Shown piece by piece: positions 8,535-16,599 of a stretch of DNA of 34,526 nt (the stretch's first letter is position 1; the number at the start of each line of letters is the position of its first letter). The stretch lies in NCBI GenBank assembly GCA_902799715.1, contig CADCBS010000018.1, positions 1-34,526 of the forward strand, read 5' to 3'. Under the pieces are notes generated by a model that was not told where the DNA came from, searched no databases, and worked only from the letters and a program-made list of their open reading frames with translations. Position numbers and translations under genes: made by a program. The stretch comes from an uncultured bacterium (GTDB lineage: Bacteria > Verrucomicrobiota > Kiritimatiellia > RFP12 > UBA1067).

Positions 8535-8562
8535 ATGATACATAATTTTCATGGAAATGCAA
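8535..8562 (-). promoter_or_regulatory. Promoter of the histone-like gene
   Basis: On the minus strand TTGCAT (8562-8557) and TATCAT (8540-8535) are 16 bp apart in a conspicuously A/T-rich patch. Transcription would start near 8528, giving a leader of about 60 nt before the ATG. Confidence 0.5.
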
Positions 8563-8614
8563 GCCCATTTTTTTTGCAAAATGCTTCAGCGCCGCGCAAA
8601 TGGCGGCTCCGCTT

Positions 8615-8623
8615 TGATATAAT
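8615..8623 (+). promoter_or_regulatory. Extended -10 promoter for the esterase operon
   Basis: TGATATAAT is a perfect TATAAT preceded by the extended -10 TG. No recognisable -35 is present at the right distance, as is common for extended -10 promoters. The esterase ATG lies 84 nt downstream of the last base of the box. Confidence 0.6.
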
Positions 8624-8706
8624 TGTCGGCATGTTCCGCCGCGCGCGCCGCCGCACCGAAGCGCCGCGCGTGCAGTAGCGGCGGCAAAGACGACATGGGA
8701 TACCAC

Positions 8707-9978
8707 ATGAAACCACTGATTGCGGCGGCCGCTTTCGCGGCTGCGGCGGCTTGCGCGGCGCAGAAGCCTGCCGCGCAGAAGCCTGCGCCGCCCCCGGCGC
8801 CGGAAAACGTGCCGGAGCTGATGACGGCGTCATCCGGGGCGAAGATCGAGACCGCCGCCGCCTGGGAGAGCGTCCGCGCGCCCGAACTGCTGTCGCTCTT
8901 CGCGCGCGAGGAATACGGCGTGCGGCCGGCCGCGGCGGAGGACCGCTCGCGCACGGGCTTCGCGGTCGTGGACGAGCGCGAGGCCATGGGCGGGGCGGCG
9001 GTGCGCAAGATCGTGGAGATAACGTACAAAGGCCCGTGCGGCGAACTGAAGTTCCGCGCGACGGCGTTCATCCCGAAGTCCCCGCGGAAGGTTCCGGCGT
9101 TCCTGCTGATATGCAACCGCGACCCGAAAGAGAACATCGACCCCGACCGCGCGGCCAAAAGCGGATTCTGGCCGGCGGAGGAGATCGTGGCGCGCGGATA
9201 CGCCGCGATCGCGTTCTGGAACGGCGACATCGCGCCGGACGACAGGAAGGCCAGGTTCAGTAAGGGCGTGTTCCCGTGCGTCGAGGCGGCGTCGGCGAGA
9301 AAGGCCGATTCGTGGGCCGCGATCTCGGCGTGGGCGTGGGGCGCGTCGCGCGTGATGGACTGGATAGAGACCGAGCCGCTGATCGACGGCGCGCACGTGG
9401 CGGTGGCGGGCCATTCGCGCGGCGGCAAGACCGCGCTGTGGGCCGGCGCGACAGACAGACGCTTCGCGATGGTGTGCAGCAACAACTCCGGCTGCGGCGG
9501 CATGAAGCTGAACCACATCCGGCTTCCGAGGTCCGAATCGATAGCGAAGATAACGCGGTCGTTTCCGCACTGGTTCTGCAGGAACTTCTCGAAGTACCGC
9601 GGAAAGGAGCGGACGATGCCTTTCGACCAGCACGAGCTCGCCGCGCTGATCGCGCCGCGGCTGCTGGCGGTCGCAGTCGCCACGGAGGACCACTGGAGCG
9701 GGCAGGCCGGCCAGTGGCACGCGTGCCGCCTTGCTGGCCCGGCATGGGAGCTTTACGGGAAGAAAGGCCTCGCGGCGGACGAGCCTCCCGCGCCGGGCGC
9801 CGCGCGGCAGGAAGGCTGCATCTCGTACCACGTCCGCCAGGGCGTGCACGATCTCACCCCGTACGACTGGGAAAGGTATCTCGATTTCGCCGACCTCCAC
9901 GGCTGGCGCGGAAAACAAACCACACGAAAGCGCCTGGAGCCGCCGCGGGCGGCCGGGCGCAAGAACAAAGGAGATTGA
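8707..9978 (+). CDS. Secreted CE15-like carbohydrate esterase (alpha/beta hydrolase)
   Basis: The 423-aa protein has a signal peptide (MKPLIAAAAFAAAAACAAQ) and an Ala/Pro-rich linker before an alpha/beta-hydrolase domain. The nucleophile elbow is GHSRGG with S237, followed by KTALWAGATDRRFAMVCSNNSG, which resembles bacterial glucuronoyl/acetylxylan-type esterases (CE15 group). The likely catalytic His is in GVHDLTPYDWERYLDFAD. It probably removes esters from plant glucuronoxylan or a related glycan outside the cytoplasm; the exact substrate is inferred. An in-frame ATG at 8695 (MGYH before MKPL) is an alternative start. The Cys at position 16 could make it a lipoprotein, but the lipobox is poor. 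The nucleotidyltransferase gene starts one base after its stop. Confidence 0.82.
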   Translation: MKPLIAAAAFAAAAACAAQKPAAQKPAPPPAPENVPELMTASSGAKIETAAAWESVRAPELLSLFAREEYGVRPAAAEDRSRTGFAVVDEREAMGGAAVRKIVEITYKGPCGELKFRATAFIPKSPRKVPAFLLICNRDPKENIDPDRAAKSGFWPAEEIVARGYAAIAFWNGDIAPDDRKARFSKGVFPCVEAASARKADSWAAISAWAWGASRVMDWIETEPLIDGAHVAVAGHSRGGKTALWAGATDRRFAMVCSNNSGCGGMKLNHIRLPRSESIAKITRSFPHWFCRNFSKYRGKERTMPFDQHELAALIAPRLLAVAVATEDHWSGQAGQWHACRLAGPAWELYGKKGLAADEPPAPGAARQEGCISYHVRQGVHDLTPYDWERYLDFADLHGWRGKQTTRKRLEPPRAAGRKNKGD

Positions 9979-9979
9979 C

Positions 9980-10897
9980 ATGAAACCCACACTGCTCGTC
10001 CTCGCGGCCGGAATGGGATCGCGCTACGGCGGCCTGAAGCAGGTCGACCCCGTAGGGCCTTCCGGCGAGGCGATACTCGACTACTCCGTGTTCGACGCGC
10101 ACCGCGCCGGCTTCGGCAAGGTCGTGTTCGTGATACGCCGCGACTTCGAGGCCGAATTCAAGGAGAAGATCGGCAGGAAGTACGAAGGCCTGGTCCAGGT
10201 GGAGTACGCGTATCAGGACATCGCGGACCTGCCCGGCGGCCGCGCCGTGCCGGAGGGCAGGACGAAGCCGTGGGGCACGGCCCACGCGATACGCGCCGCG
10301 AGGGACGCCGTGAAAGAGCCTTTCGCCGCGATCAACGCCGACGACTTCTACGGCCGCGACGCGTTCGCGCGCCTGTCCGGATTCCTGTGCGGCCCCGCGG
10401 CGGAGGCGGCATCGCCCCTGCGCTTCGCGATGGTCGGCTACAGGCTCGACAACACGCTTTCCGAAAACGGTTCGGTCGCGCGCGGCGTGTGCAGCGTCTC
10501 GCCCGAAGGCCGCCTGCTGGGCGTGAAGGAGATGACGAAGATAGTGCGCGTCCCCGGCGGCGCCGAGAACCGCGAAGACCCCGCGGCGCCGGTCCCGCTT
10601 TCCCCGGACGTGCGCGTGTCGATGAACCTGTGGGGCTTCTCCCCCGCGCTGTTCGACGCCCTTGAAAAACGCTTCCCCGCCTGGCTCGACGCCCACGGGA
10701 CCGAGCCGAAGGCCGAGTGGTACATCCCGTTCGTGGTGGACGAGATGATCCGCGAGGGGCTTGCGCAGGTGGACGTGCTGCCCACGGAAAGCCAGTGGTT
10801 CGGCGTGACGTACCGCGAGGACAAGCCGTCTGTGGTCGCCTCCATCCGCGCGCTCGTGGACAAGGGCGAATACCCCGCCGCGCTTTTCGCGAAGTGA
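9980..10897 (+). CDS. Sugar-phosphate nucleotidyltransferase-like protein
   Basis: This 305-aa protein is a GT-A-fold NTP transferase predicted to make an NDP-sugar or a related activated metabolite. The N-terminal signature VLAAGMGSRYGGLKQ is the GxGxRxxxxxxK nucleotide-binding loop, and INADDFYG holds the metal-binding acidic residues. RTKPWGTAHAIRAARDAV and the C-terminal VTYREDKPSVVASIRALV are typical of a stand-alone bacterial subgroup of undefined substrate. An AAAGGAG ribosome-binding site inside the end of the esterase gene sets the ATG. Its stop overlaps the comF GTG. The tight packing suggests cotranscription, though I see no functional link with the esterase. Confidence 0.82.
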   Translation: MKPTLLVLAAGMGSRYGGLKQVDPVGPSGEAILDYSVFDAHRAGFGKVVFVIRRDFEAEFKEKIGRKYEGLVQVEYAYQDIADLPGGRAVPEGRTKPWGTAHAIRAARDAVKEPFAAINADDFYGRDAFARLSGFLCGPAAEAASPLRFAMVGYRLDNTLSENGSVARGVCSVSPEGRLLGVKEMTKIVRVPGGAENREDPAAPVPLSPDVRVSMNLWGFSPALFDALEKRFPAWLDAHGTEPKAEWYIPFVVDEMIREGLAQVDVLPTESQWFGVTYREDKPSVVASIRALVDKGEYPAALFAK

Positions 10898-11643
10898 ACG
10901 CCGCACGGAATGCGTTCGCGCGCGTCCTCGACGCGCTGTGGCCGCGCCGGTGCGAGTCGGGCGGCTGCGGCAGGCGCGTGGACAGGCCGGGCAGGCTGAT
11001 CTGCTCGGCCTGCTTCGACGCCCTGCCGTTCGCGACCGGGCCTGCCTGCATGAAATGCGGCAGGATATTCCCCGGCGCGGACACGTGCGAATTCACGTGC
11101 GAGGCGTGCGCAAAGGCGCGCGGGCGGATAGACCGCGCGTGCCACGCGGCCGGCTACGAAGGCCCCGTGCCCGCCCTCGTGAAGACGTTCAAGTACGGGA
11201 ACGGGTGGTGGCTCGCGCAGGATCTCGCGGACATGGTGGAAGGTGCCGTGCGGTCGCGCCTCCCCTGGCACGATATCGACGCCGTCGTGCCCGTTCCGCT
11301 CCACACGCTGCGGCAGCGCGCCCGCGGCTACAACCAGTCGTGGCTCATCGCGTCCGGGCTCGCGGAGCGGCTCGGCCGCGCCGCGCTGGAGCACGGGCTG
11401 GTCCGCACGCGCGACACCGGGCACCAGGCCCGCCTGCCGCGCGAAGGGAGAATGCGGAACGTGGAAGGCGCGTTCGCCGCGCCGCGCCCGGAACTCGTCC
11501 GCGGCAGGACGCTGCTTCTCGTGGACGACGTGTCCACCACGGGGGCCACGCTCGAAGAATGCGCACGCGCGCTGAAGGATGCGGGCGCCGTGCAGGTGTG
11601 GGCGGCCACGGTGTGCAGCCGCTCGCAGGACGATGCGGCGTGA
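10894..11643 (+). CDS. comF: ComF-family phosphoribosyltransferase-like protein
   Basis: The 249-aa protein has an N-terminal double zinc-finger-like region with Cys at 20, 25, 37, 40, 52, 55, 65, 69 and 72. It has a C-terminal phosphoribosyltransferase domain with VVPVPLHTLRQRARGYNQS and the PRPP loop LLLVDDVSTTGATLEE. ComF homologues support DNA uptake in competent bacteria (as in Bacillus and Haemophilus); in most other bacteria their role is not established. The GTG at 10894 overlaps the preceding stop and gives the normal family N-terminus, whereas further upstream codons are shadow. The rRNA methyltransferase gene follows after 46 nt. Confidence 0.88.
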   Translation: MNAARNAFARVLDALWPRRCESGGCGRRVDRPGRLICSACFDALPFATGPACMKCGRIFPGADTCEFTCEACAKARGRIDRACHAAGYEGPVPALVKTFKYGNGWWLAQDLADMVEGAVRSRLPWHDIDAVVPVPLHTLRQRARGYNQSWLIASGLAERLGRAALEHGLVRTRDTGHQARLPREGRMRNVEGAFAAPRPELVRGRTLLLVDDVSTTGATLEECARALKDAGAVQVWAATVCSRSQDDAA

Positions 11644-11689
11644 CCGCGGGTTTCCGGGGCTTCCGCATCCATTCGGGGAATCAGTCGCA

Positions 11690-12895
11690 ATGAAACTGGG
11701 AAAAGGGGCGGCTTCGCGCCGCGCGGCGATCTACGCGCTTTCATGCTGGCTCGAAACTGCGTCCAGGGCGTCCTCCCCCGGGCCGCTCGTGCCCGACGGC
11801 CTGGCGGAGGCGGAAGAGCGTCCGTTCGTGCAGGACATCGTCTATACCGCGGTGCGGATGCGCCGCGCCGCGGATTTCATCATATCGACGCTCGTGCCGC
11901 GCCCGCCGCGCGGCGAGCTCCACGCGATACTCCTGTGCGGGCTCGCGCAGATTTTCTTCATGCGGGCGAAAACGCCCGATTTCGCGGCGGTGAACGAAAC
12001 CGTGGCCGCGGCGAGGGCGACAGGCAAGTCCGCCGCCGGATTCGCGAACGCGGTCCTGCGCAACGCCCTGCGGCGCCGGGCGGAAATTGAGGCCGCGCTC
12101 GCGGCGGCGCCGCCCGCCGTGCGCGAGTCGTTCCCCGACGCTCTCGTGCGCCGCTGGACGGAGCGCTTCGGGCCGGAGCGCGCGGCCGCGATATGCGCTT
12201 CGATGAACGCGCCTGCGGACGTATGGATAGCGCGGCCGCCGCCGGACGGCTATTCGAAACTCGGGCGCGGAATGCGCGTCGAGGACGTTCCGGGATTCGC
12301 GGAAGGGCGTTTTATCGTGCAGGATCCCGCCACTGCGCCCGCCGTGGAGCTGCTCGGCGCAGGGCCGGGGATGGAAGTGCTGGACTGGTGCGCAGCACCC
12401 GGCGGGAAGTCCGTGCAGGCGCTGTGGCGGCTCGGCGGATCGGGGCGGCTCGTGGCGTGGGAGAAAAACCCCGCGCGCCGCGTACGCCTGGTCGAGACGC
12501 TTTCCCGCGTCGCGCCCGGGGCGGCGAACTGGTCCGTCCCGGACGAGGCTCCGCAGGACGCCGTTTTCGGGCGCGTCCTGGTTGACGCGCCCTGCTCCAA
12601 CACCGGGGTCCTGCGCCGGCGCCCTGACGCGCGCTGGCGGTGGAGCGAAAAGAAGCTCGGACGGCTCGTCGCGCTGCAGCAGGAAGTGCTCGACGAAGCG
12701 TCGCGCCGCGTGGCGCCCGGCGGGACGATGGTCTATTCCACCTGCTCCATCGAGCCGGAGGAGAACATGGAGGCGGCGGAGAGGTTCGCCGCCTCGCATC
12801 CGGACTTCTCCATCGCCGCCTCGCGCGAAACGTTCCCGGACGATCCGGGCGACCGCGACGGTTCGTTCGCCTGCGCGTTCGTCCGCCGCGGCTGA
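11690..12895 (+). CDS. rsmB: RsmB-like 16S rRNA (cytosine-5-)-methyltransferase
   Basis: The 401-aa protein combines an N-terminal NusB-like RNA-binding domain (about 1-140, with VNETVAAAR and AAGFANAVLRNALRR) and a SAM-dependent m5C methyltransferase domain. Visible motifs are DWCAAPGGKS (SAM loop, around 232), VDAPCSNTGVLRRRPDARW with the first catalytic Cys at 302, and YSTCSIEPEENM with the nucleophilic Cys at 352. This fits RsmB, which methylates C967 of 16S rRNA in E. coli. The ATG at 11690 follows GGGGAA and starts at a normal NusB-like N-terminus. The SAM domain has the expected Cys pair, so it should be active. It is probably the last gene of the esterase operon. Confidence 0.9.
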   Translation: MKLGKGAASRRAAIYALSCWLETASRASSPGPLVPDGLAEAEERPFVQDIVYTAVRMRRAADFIISTLVPRPPRGELHAILLCGLAQIFFMRAKTPDFAAVNETVAAARATGKSAAGFANAVLRNALRRRAEIEAALAAAPPAVRESFPDALVRRWTERFGPERAAAICASMNAPADVWIARPPPDGYSKLGRGMRVEDVPGFAEGRFIVQDPATAPAVELLGAGPGMEVLDWCAAPGGKSVQALWRLGGSGRLVAWEKNPARRVRLVETLSRVAPGAANWSVPDEAPQDAVFGRVLVDAPCSNTGVLRRRPDARWRWSEKKLGRLVALQQEVLDEASRRVAPGGTMVYSTCSIEPEENMEAAERFAASHPDFSIAASRETFPDDPGDRDGSFACAFVRRG

Positions 12896-12896
12896 A

Positions 12897-12916
12897 GCCC
12901 GGCCCTTGCGCCGGGC
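12897..12916 (+). terminator. Possible weak terminator hairpin after rsmB
   Basis: GCCCGGC (12897-12903) and GCCGGGC (12910-12916) form a perfect 7-bp stem with a CCTTGC loop directly after the stop codon. Only short T tracts follow, so termination would be partial or Rho-assisted. Confidence 0.35.
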
Positions 12917-12935
12917 GCCGGGCGCGCGGTTTCGT

Positions 12936-12964
12936 TTGCCACAAGGCGTTCCGTATGGTAGAAT
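12936..12964 (+). promoter_or_regulatory. Strong sigma-70-like promoter for the BI-1/TPR/fnl transcript
   Basis: TTGCCA (12936-12941), a 17-bp spacer and TAGAAT (12959-12964) with an extended -10 TG at 12956-12957. The ATG of the Bax-inhibitor gene is 34 nt past the -10. No other promoter or strong terminator is evident until 20,185, so it may drive the whole polysaccharide cassette. Confidence 0.75.
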
Positions 12965-12998
12965 ATCAAGAGTTTCGCAGAAACGGCTGGAGGACACC

Positions 12999-13712
12999 AT
13001 GGTAGATTACGAAAAACAGTTCGAAGAAGCATCTTACACCGCAACGCAGGCGAAGGCCGCCGTCGCGGTGTTCCCGCTCGTGTATGGCTGGATGTGCGCG
13101 GCGCTGGCGCTTTCCGGCGGAGTCGCGTGGTACGTACTGGCGTCCGGGCTGTGGAAGTCGATATTCTCCGTGCCGTACATGTTTCTTGGATGCATAATCG
13201 GCGAAATAGTCCTTGTCATCGCGCTTTCGGCGGCCATAAGGAAAATCCCGTACGCCATGGCGGTGGCGGTGTTCACGGCATACGCCACGCTCAACGGGCT
13301 CACGCTGAGCGTGGTCGGCCTTGCGTACGAAATCACGACGATACAGCAGGCGTTCTTCGTGAGCGCCGGGATGTTCGGCGGGCTTGCGCTGTACGGTACG
13401 TTCACGAAAGCCGACGTTTCGGGGGTCGGCTCGTTCTGCGGCATGGCGCTGTGGGGCCTCATCCTCGCGTCGGTCGTGAACCTCTTCGTCGGTTCCGGCG
13501 CGCTCGACTGGGTCGTGTGCGTGGTGGGCGTGGCAGTGTTCTGCGGGCTGGCGATGTGGGACGCGCAGAAGATCAGATATCTCGCCGCGGCGTCTGCGGA
13601 GATGGACGCCACGGACGTCCGCAAGGCGGCCCTCATGGGTTCGCTCGAGCTGTATCTCGATTTCATAAACCTGTTCCTGTACCTGCTCCGCCTGTTCGGC
13701 CGCAGGCGCTGA
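12999..13712 (+). CDS. Bax inhibitor-1/YccA-family membrane protein
   Basis: The 237-aa integral inner-membrane protein has seven predicted hydrophobic helices and the family C-terminal signatures VVCVVGVAVFCGLAMWDAQK and SLELYLDFINLFLYLLRLFG. Members related to Bacillus YetJ act as pH-sensitive calcium leak channels and E. coli YccA modulates FtsH proteolysis; which role applies here is unknown. The acidic residue in WDAQKIR corresponds to the conserved Asp near the pore closure. The start has a good GGAGGA Shine-Dalgarno. It is the first gene after the 12936 promoter, 49 nt before the TPR gene. Confidence 0.9.
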   Translation: MVDYEKQFEEASYTATQAKAAVAVFPLVYGWMCAALALSGGVAWYVLASGLWKSIFSVPYMFLGCIIGEIVLVIALSAAIRKIPYAMAVAVFTAYATLNGLTLSVVGLAYEITTIQQAFFVSAGMFGGLALYGTFTKADVSGVGSFCGMALWGLILASVVNLFVGSGALDWVVCVVGVAVFCGLAMWDAQKIRYLAAASAEMDATDVRKAALMGSLELYLDFINLFLYLLRLFGRRR

Positions 13713-13761
13713 ACGCGCCGATGGCGCAGGGACGGTCGGCTTCACCGGAGGAAGAACCAAG

Positions 13762-15153
13762 ATGGCAGATTCCAACAATGCGCAGAAGGCGCAGAATTTC
13801 GCGAACCGGGGGCGCCAGGCGCTGGAAGCCCGCAACTTCGCGTTCGCCGTGGAGATGCTCAAGCAGGCGGTCGAGGCCGCCCCGGACGCCATAGAGTACA
13901 GGAAGCTGCTTCGCACGGCCGAGGTGGCGCTGTTCCGCACGAAGCCGCCGAGCGCGCTGTCGCTGAAGATGCAGGGGATGGGCAGCTACTTCCAGCGGCA
14001 GAAGATACTGTCGCTCGCCAAGAAAGGCAAGGGCGACGAAGCCATCGCCGAGGCCGAGAAGCTGCTGGAGCAGAATCCGCTGAACCCGGATTTCATCGAA
14101 TGCGCGGTGAAGGCGGCGGAGGCCGCCGGCAAGCCCGAGATAGCGCTCGTCTCCATCGAGGCCGCGAGCGCCGCCAACCAGGGCGACGCCGGACTGCTGG
14201 AGCGCGTGGCCATGTACTACATGACGGCGCAGGACTACGCCAAGGCGCGCGACGCGTACGCGAAGCTCGTGAAGCTGCGCCCGCAGGACCAGCGCGTGCT
14301 GCAGCTCTTCAAGAACGCCGAGGCGCAGGCGACGATCAACAACGGCTGGAGCGGGGCCGGGAAGCGCGGCTACGGCATCGAGCAGCTGCTCGCCAACAAA
14401 GAGCAGGCCCGGAAGCTCGACGCGGCGAACAAGGCGGTGGTGACCGGCGGCGACGCCGACATGCTGATCGCCGAGGCGCGCGCCAAGATCGAGAAAGAGC
14501 CGAACAACATAAACTACTACCGCGCGCTCGCCCGCATATACGTGCAGAACAAAATGTTCGCGCAGGCGATAGAGACGCTGGAGGCCGCCCGCGCGATAAA
14601 CTCCACCGACCCCGAAATCGACCGCACGCTCTCCGCCGTGCGCACGCAGGACTACGAGTTCCGCGTCGACGCCCTGCGCAAGGAAGGCCGCGGGGAAGAG
14701 GCCGACGCCCTGCAGATGGAGATGAACCAGTTCGTGTTCGACGATCTCGCCGAGCGCGTGGGCCGCTACCCCAACGACCTGAAACTGCGCTACCAGCTGG
14801 GCATACAGTACTACACCTACGGCTATTACGACGATGCCATGGAGCAGTTCCAGCTGTCGCAGAAATCGCCCAAGGAGCGCGTGAGTTCGCTGTACTACCT
14901 GGCCATGTGCTTCCTGCAGAAAGGGCAGCGCGACATGGCGGTGATGCAGCTCGAAGCCGCCCGCGACCAGTTGCAGACGATGGACGACCTGAAGAAGAAG
15001 GTCGTGTACCAGATCGGGCTGTGCGCCGAGGAGGCCGGCGACATCGAGAAGGCGTACAACTGCTATCGCGACGTCTATTCCGCCGACGTCACTTTCGAGG
15101 ATCTCGGCGAAAGGATGCTGAAGATCAGCAAGATGCGCGAAGGGGGCAACTGA
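13762..15153 (+). CDS. TPR-repeat protein
   Basis: The 463-aa protein is almost wholly helical with several tetratricopeptide-like repeats. Clear ones are at about 10-45 (NRGRQALEARNFAFAVEML), about 150-180 (YYMTAQDYAKARDAYAKLVKLRP), about 255-285 (YYRALARIYVQNKMFAQAIETLEAA) and several in the last third (QYYTYGYYDDAMEQFQLSQ). No signal peptide or membrane segment is seen, so it is likely cytoplasmic and acts in protein-protein contacts. GGAGGAAG precedes the ATG. Its stop lies one base before the fnlA start, so it travels with the polysaccharide cassette. I cannot name a specific function, but scaffolding or regulation of surface polysaccharide assembly is possible. Confidence 0.82.
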   Translation: MADSNNAQKAQNFANRGRQALEARNFAFAVEMLKQAVEAAPDAIEYRKLLRTAEVALFRTKPPSALSLKMQGMGSYFQRQKILSLAKKGKGDEAIAEAEKLLEQNPLNPDFIECAVKAAEAAGKPEIALVSIEAASAANQGDAGLLERVAMYYMTAQDYAKARDAYAKLVKLRPQDQRVLQLFKNAEAQATINNGWSGAGKRGYGIEQLLANKEQARKLDAANKAVVTGGDADMLIAEARAKIEKEPNNINYYRALARIYVQNKMFAQAIETLEAARAINSTDPEIDRTLSAVRTQDYEFRVDALRKEGRGEEADALQMEMNQFVFDDLAERVGRYPNDLKLRYQLGIQYYTYGYYDDAMEQFQLSQKSPKERVSSLYYLAMCFLQKGQRDMAVMQLEAARDQLQTMDDLKKKVVYQIGLCAEEAGDIEKAYNCYRDVYSADVTFEDLGERMLKISKMREGGN

Positions 15154-15154
15154 C

Positions 15155-16177
15155 ATGGCCGGCGAAGACGGTTTCAAGGACAAGACGCTTCTGATAACCG
15201 GCGGCACCGGGTCGTTCGGCACCGCCGTGCTGAACCGCTTCCGCGGCAAGTTCGCGGAGATACGCGTGTTCTCCCGCGACGAGAAGAAGCAGGACGACAT
15301 GCGCCACCAGTACAACGATTCGTCGATAAAGTACTACATCGGCGACGTGCGGGACCCCCGCTCGGTGGACGACGCCATGGGCGGCGTGGACTACATCTTC
15401 CACGCCGCGGCGCTCAAGCAGGTTCCGTCGTGCGAATTCTTCCCGATGCAGGCCGTGCAGACTAACGTGGTGGGCACCGCGAACGTGCTCGACTCCGCCG
15501 TGCGCAACGGCGTGAAGCGCGTGGTGGTGCTCAGCACCGACAAGGCCGCGTATCCGATAAACGCCATGGGGCTTTCGAAGGCGATGATGGAGAAAGTCGC
15601 CGTGGCCAAGGCCCGGACGCTCGGAAGCCACGCGCGGACCGTGATCTGCCGGACTCGCTACGGGAACGTGATGGCGAGCCGCGGCAGCGTGATACCGCTT
15701 TTCCTCGACCAGATAAAGAACGGGCGCGACATAACGGTGACCGACCCGAACATGACGCGCTTCATGATGACGCTCGAAGACGCGGTGGACCTGGTCCTGT
15801 ACGCGTTCGAGAACGGGACGAACGGAGACCTCTTCGTGCAGAAGGCGCCGGCCTGCACTCTCCAGACGCTCGCCGAGGCGCTGATCGCGCTGACAGGCGC
15901 GAAGTCGCATATACGCACCATCGGCACGCGCCACGGCGAAAAACTCTACGAAACGCTCGTGACGCGCGAGGAGATGGCGGATTCCGAGGACCTCGGAAGG
16001 TACTACAGGATAGCCGCGGACAACCGCGACCTGAACTACGACAAGTATTTCCACAAAGGGCGCACCTCGGCGTCGGCCGCGACCGACTACAATTCGCACA
16101 ACACGGAGCGCCTCGACGTGGAGGGGATGAAGAAGCTCCTGATGCGGCTTGAAATCGTGCGGGAAGCGATGGCATGA
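15155..16177 (+). CDS. fnlA: UDP-GlcNAc 4,6-dehydratase/5-epimerase (FnlA/CapE/WbjB)
   Basis: This extended short-chain dehydrogenase is predicted to convert UDP-N-acetylglucosamine to UDP-2-acetamido-2,6-dideoxy-beta-L-arabino-4-hexulose, the first step towards UDP-L-FucNAc. The 340-aa protein has the NAD(P) loop TGGTGSFG (residues 15-22) and the active-site string STDKAAYPINAMGLSKAMME. T128-D129-K130 and the M138-x3-K142 motif replace the usual YxxxK; this Met variant is characteristic of CapE/FnlA as opposed to FlaA1/PseB. RTRYGNVMASRGSVIP and TRHGEKLYETL complete the subgroup signature. The start is one base after the TPR stop. The stop overlaps the next ATG, as expected for a coupled operon. 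Confidence 0.93.
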   Translation: MAGEDGFKDKTLLITGGTGSFGTAVLNRFRGKFAEIRVFSRDEKKQDDMRHQYNDSSIKYYIGDVRDPRSVDDAMGGVDYIFHAAALKQVPSCEFFPMQAVQTNVVGTANVLDSAVRNGVKRVVVLSTDKAAYPINAMGLSKAMMEKVAVAKARTLGSHARTVICRTRYGNVMASRGSVIPLFLDQIKNGRDITVTDPNMTRFMMTLEDAVDLVLYAFENGTNGDLFVQKAPACTLQTLAEALIALTGAKSHIRTIGTRHGEKLYETLVTREEMADSEDLGRYYRIAADNRDLNYDKYFHKGRTSASAATDYNSHNTERLDVEGMKKLLMRLEIVREAMA

Positions 16178-16599
16178 ACGCCGTGCCGCGCGAACCGGCG
16201 GAGACGCCATGCGCAGTCTCGCGCGACGCGCGCGGCGCGGTGTGCCACTGCAACGCATTCGACATGTCGCCCGTGCGGCGGTTCTACGCGATTTCCAATT
16301 CCGCGGAGCGCCCCGTCCGCGGCTGGCTGCTCCACCTGCGCGAGAACAAGTGGATGCTGCCGGAGCAGGGCGTGACGCGCGTCCATTGCGCGCCATGCCC
16401 CGATCCCCGGTCCGCCCCCGCCGCGCCGGCGCGCGTTTTCACGCTCGACGCTTCGTCGCCGGCGGTGCTGCACGTCCCGCCCGGCAACGCTTTCGCGATT
16501 GAACAGCGCGACGGCGCGCGCGTCACGGTGTTTTCGGACATGGCGGCGGACGAAAGCGCCGCCGACACGTACAGGTTCCCTTTCGGAGGAATGGAATGA
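16174..16599 (+). CDS. WxcM/FdtA-like sugar epimerase cupin
   Basis: The 141-aa protein is a single-domain cupin resembling small sugar epimerases found in polysaccharide clusters. VRRFYAISNSAERPVRGWLLHLRENKW, VFTLDASSPAVLHVPPGNAFAIE and VTVFSD--SADTYRFPF follow the family pattern. The usual His-x-His pair after RGW or RAW is here LLH, so one metal/substrate His is missing and the catalytic state is doubtful. It sits between fnlA and fnlB with ATGA overlaps at both ends, so its product must be made in step with theirs. It may help epimerise the keto-sugar intermediate or stabilise it; no specific activity can be assigned. E. coli O26 also has a cupin (WbuC) in this cassette, though at the end. 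Confidence 0.7.
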   Translation: MNAVPREPAETPCAVSRDARGAVCHCNAFDMSPVRRFYAISNSAERPVRGWLLHLRENKWMLPEQGVTRVHCAPCPDPRSAPAAPARVFTLDASSPAVLHVPPGNAFAIEQRDGARVTVFSDMAADESAADTYRFPFGGME

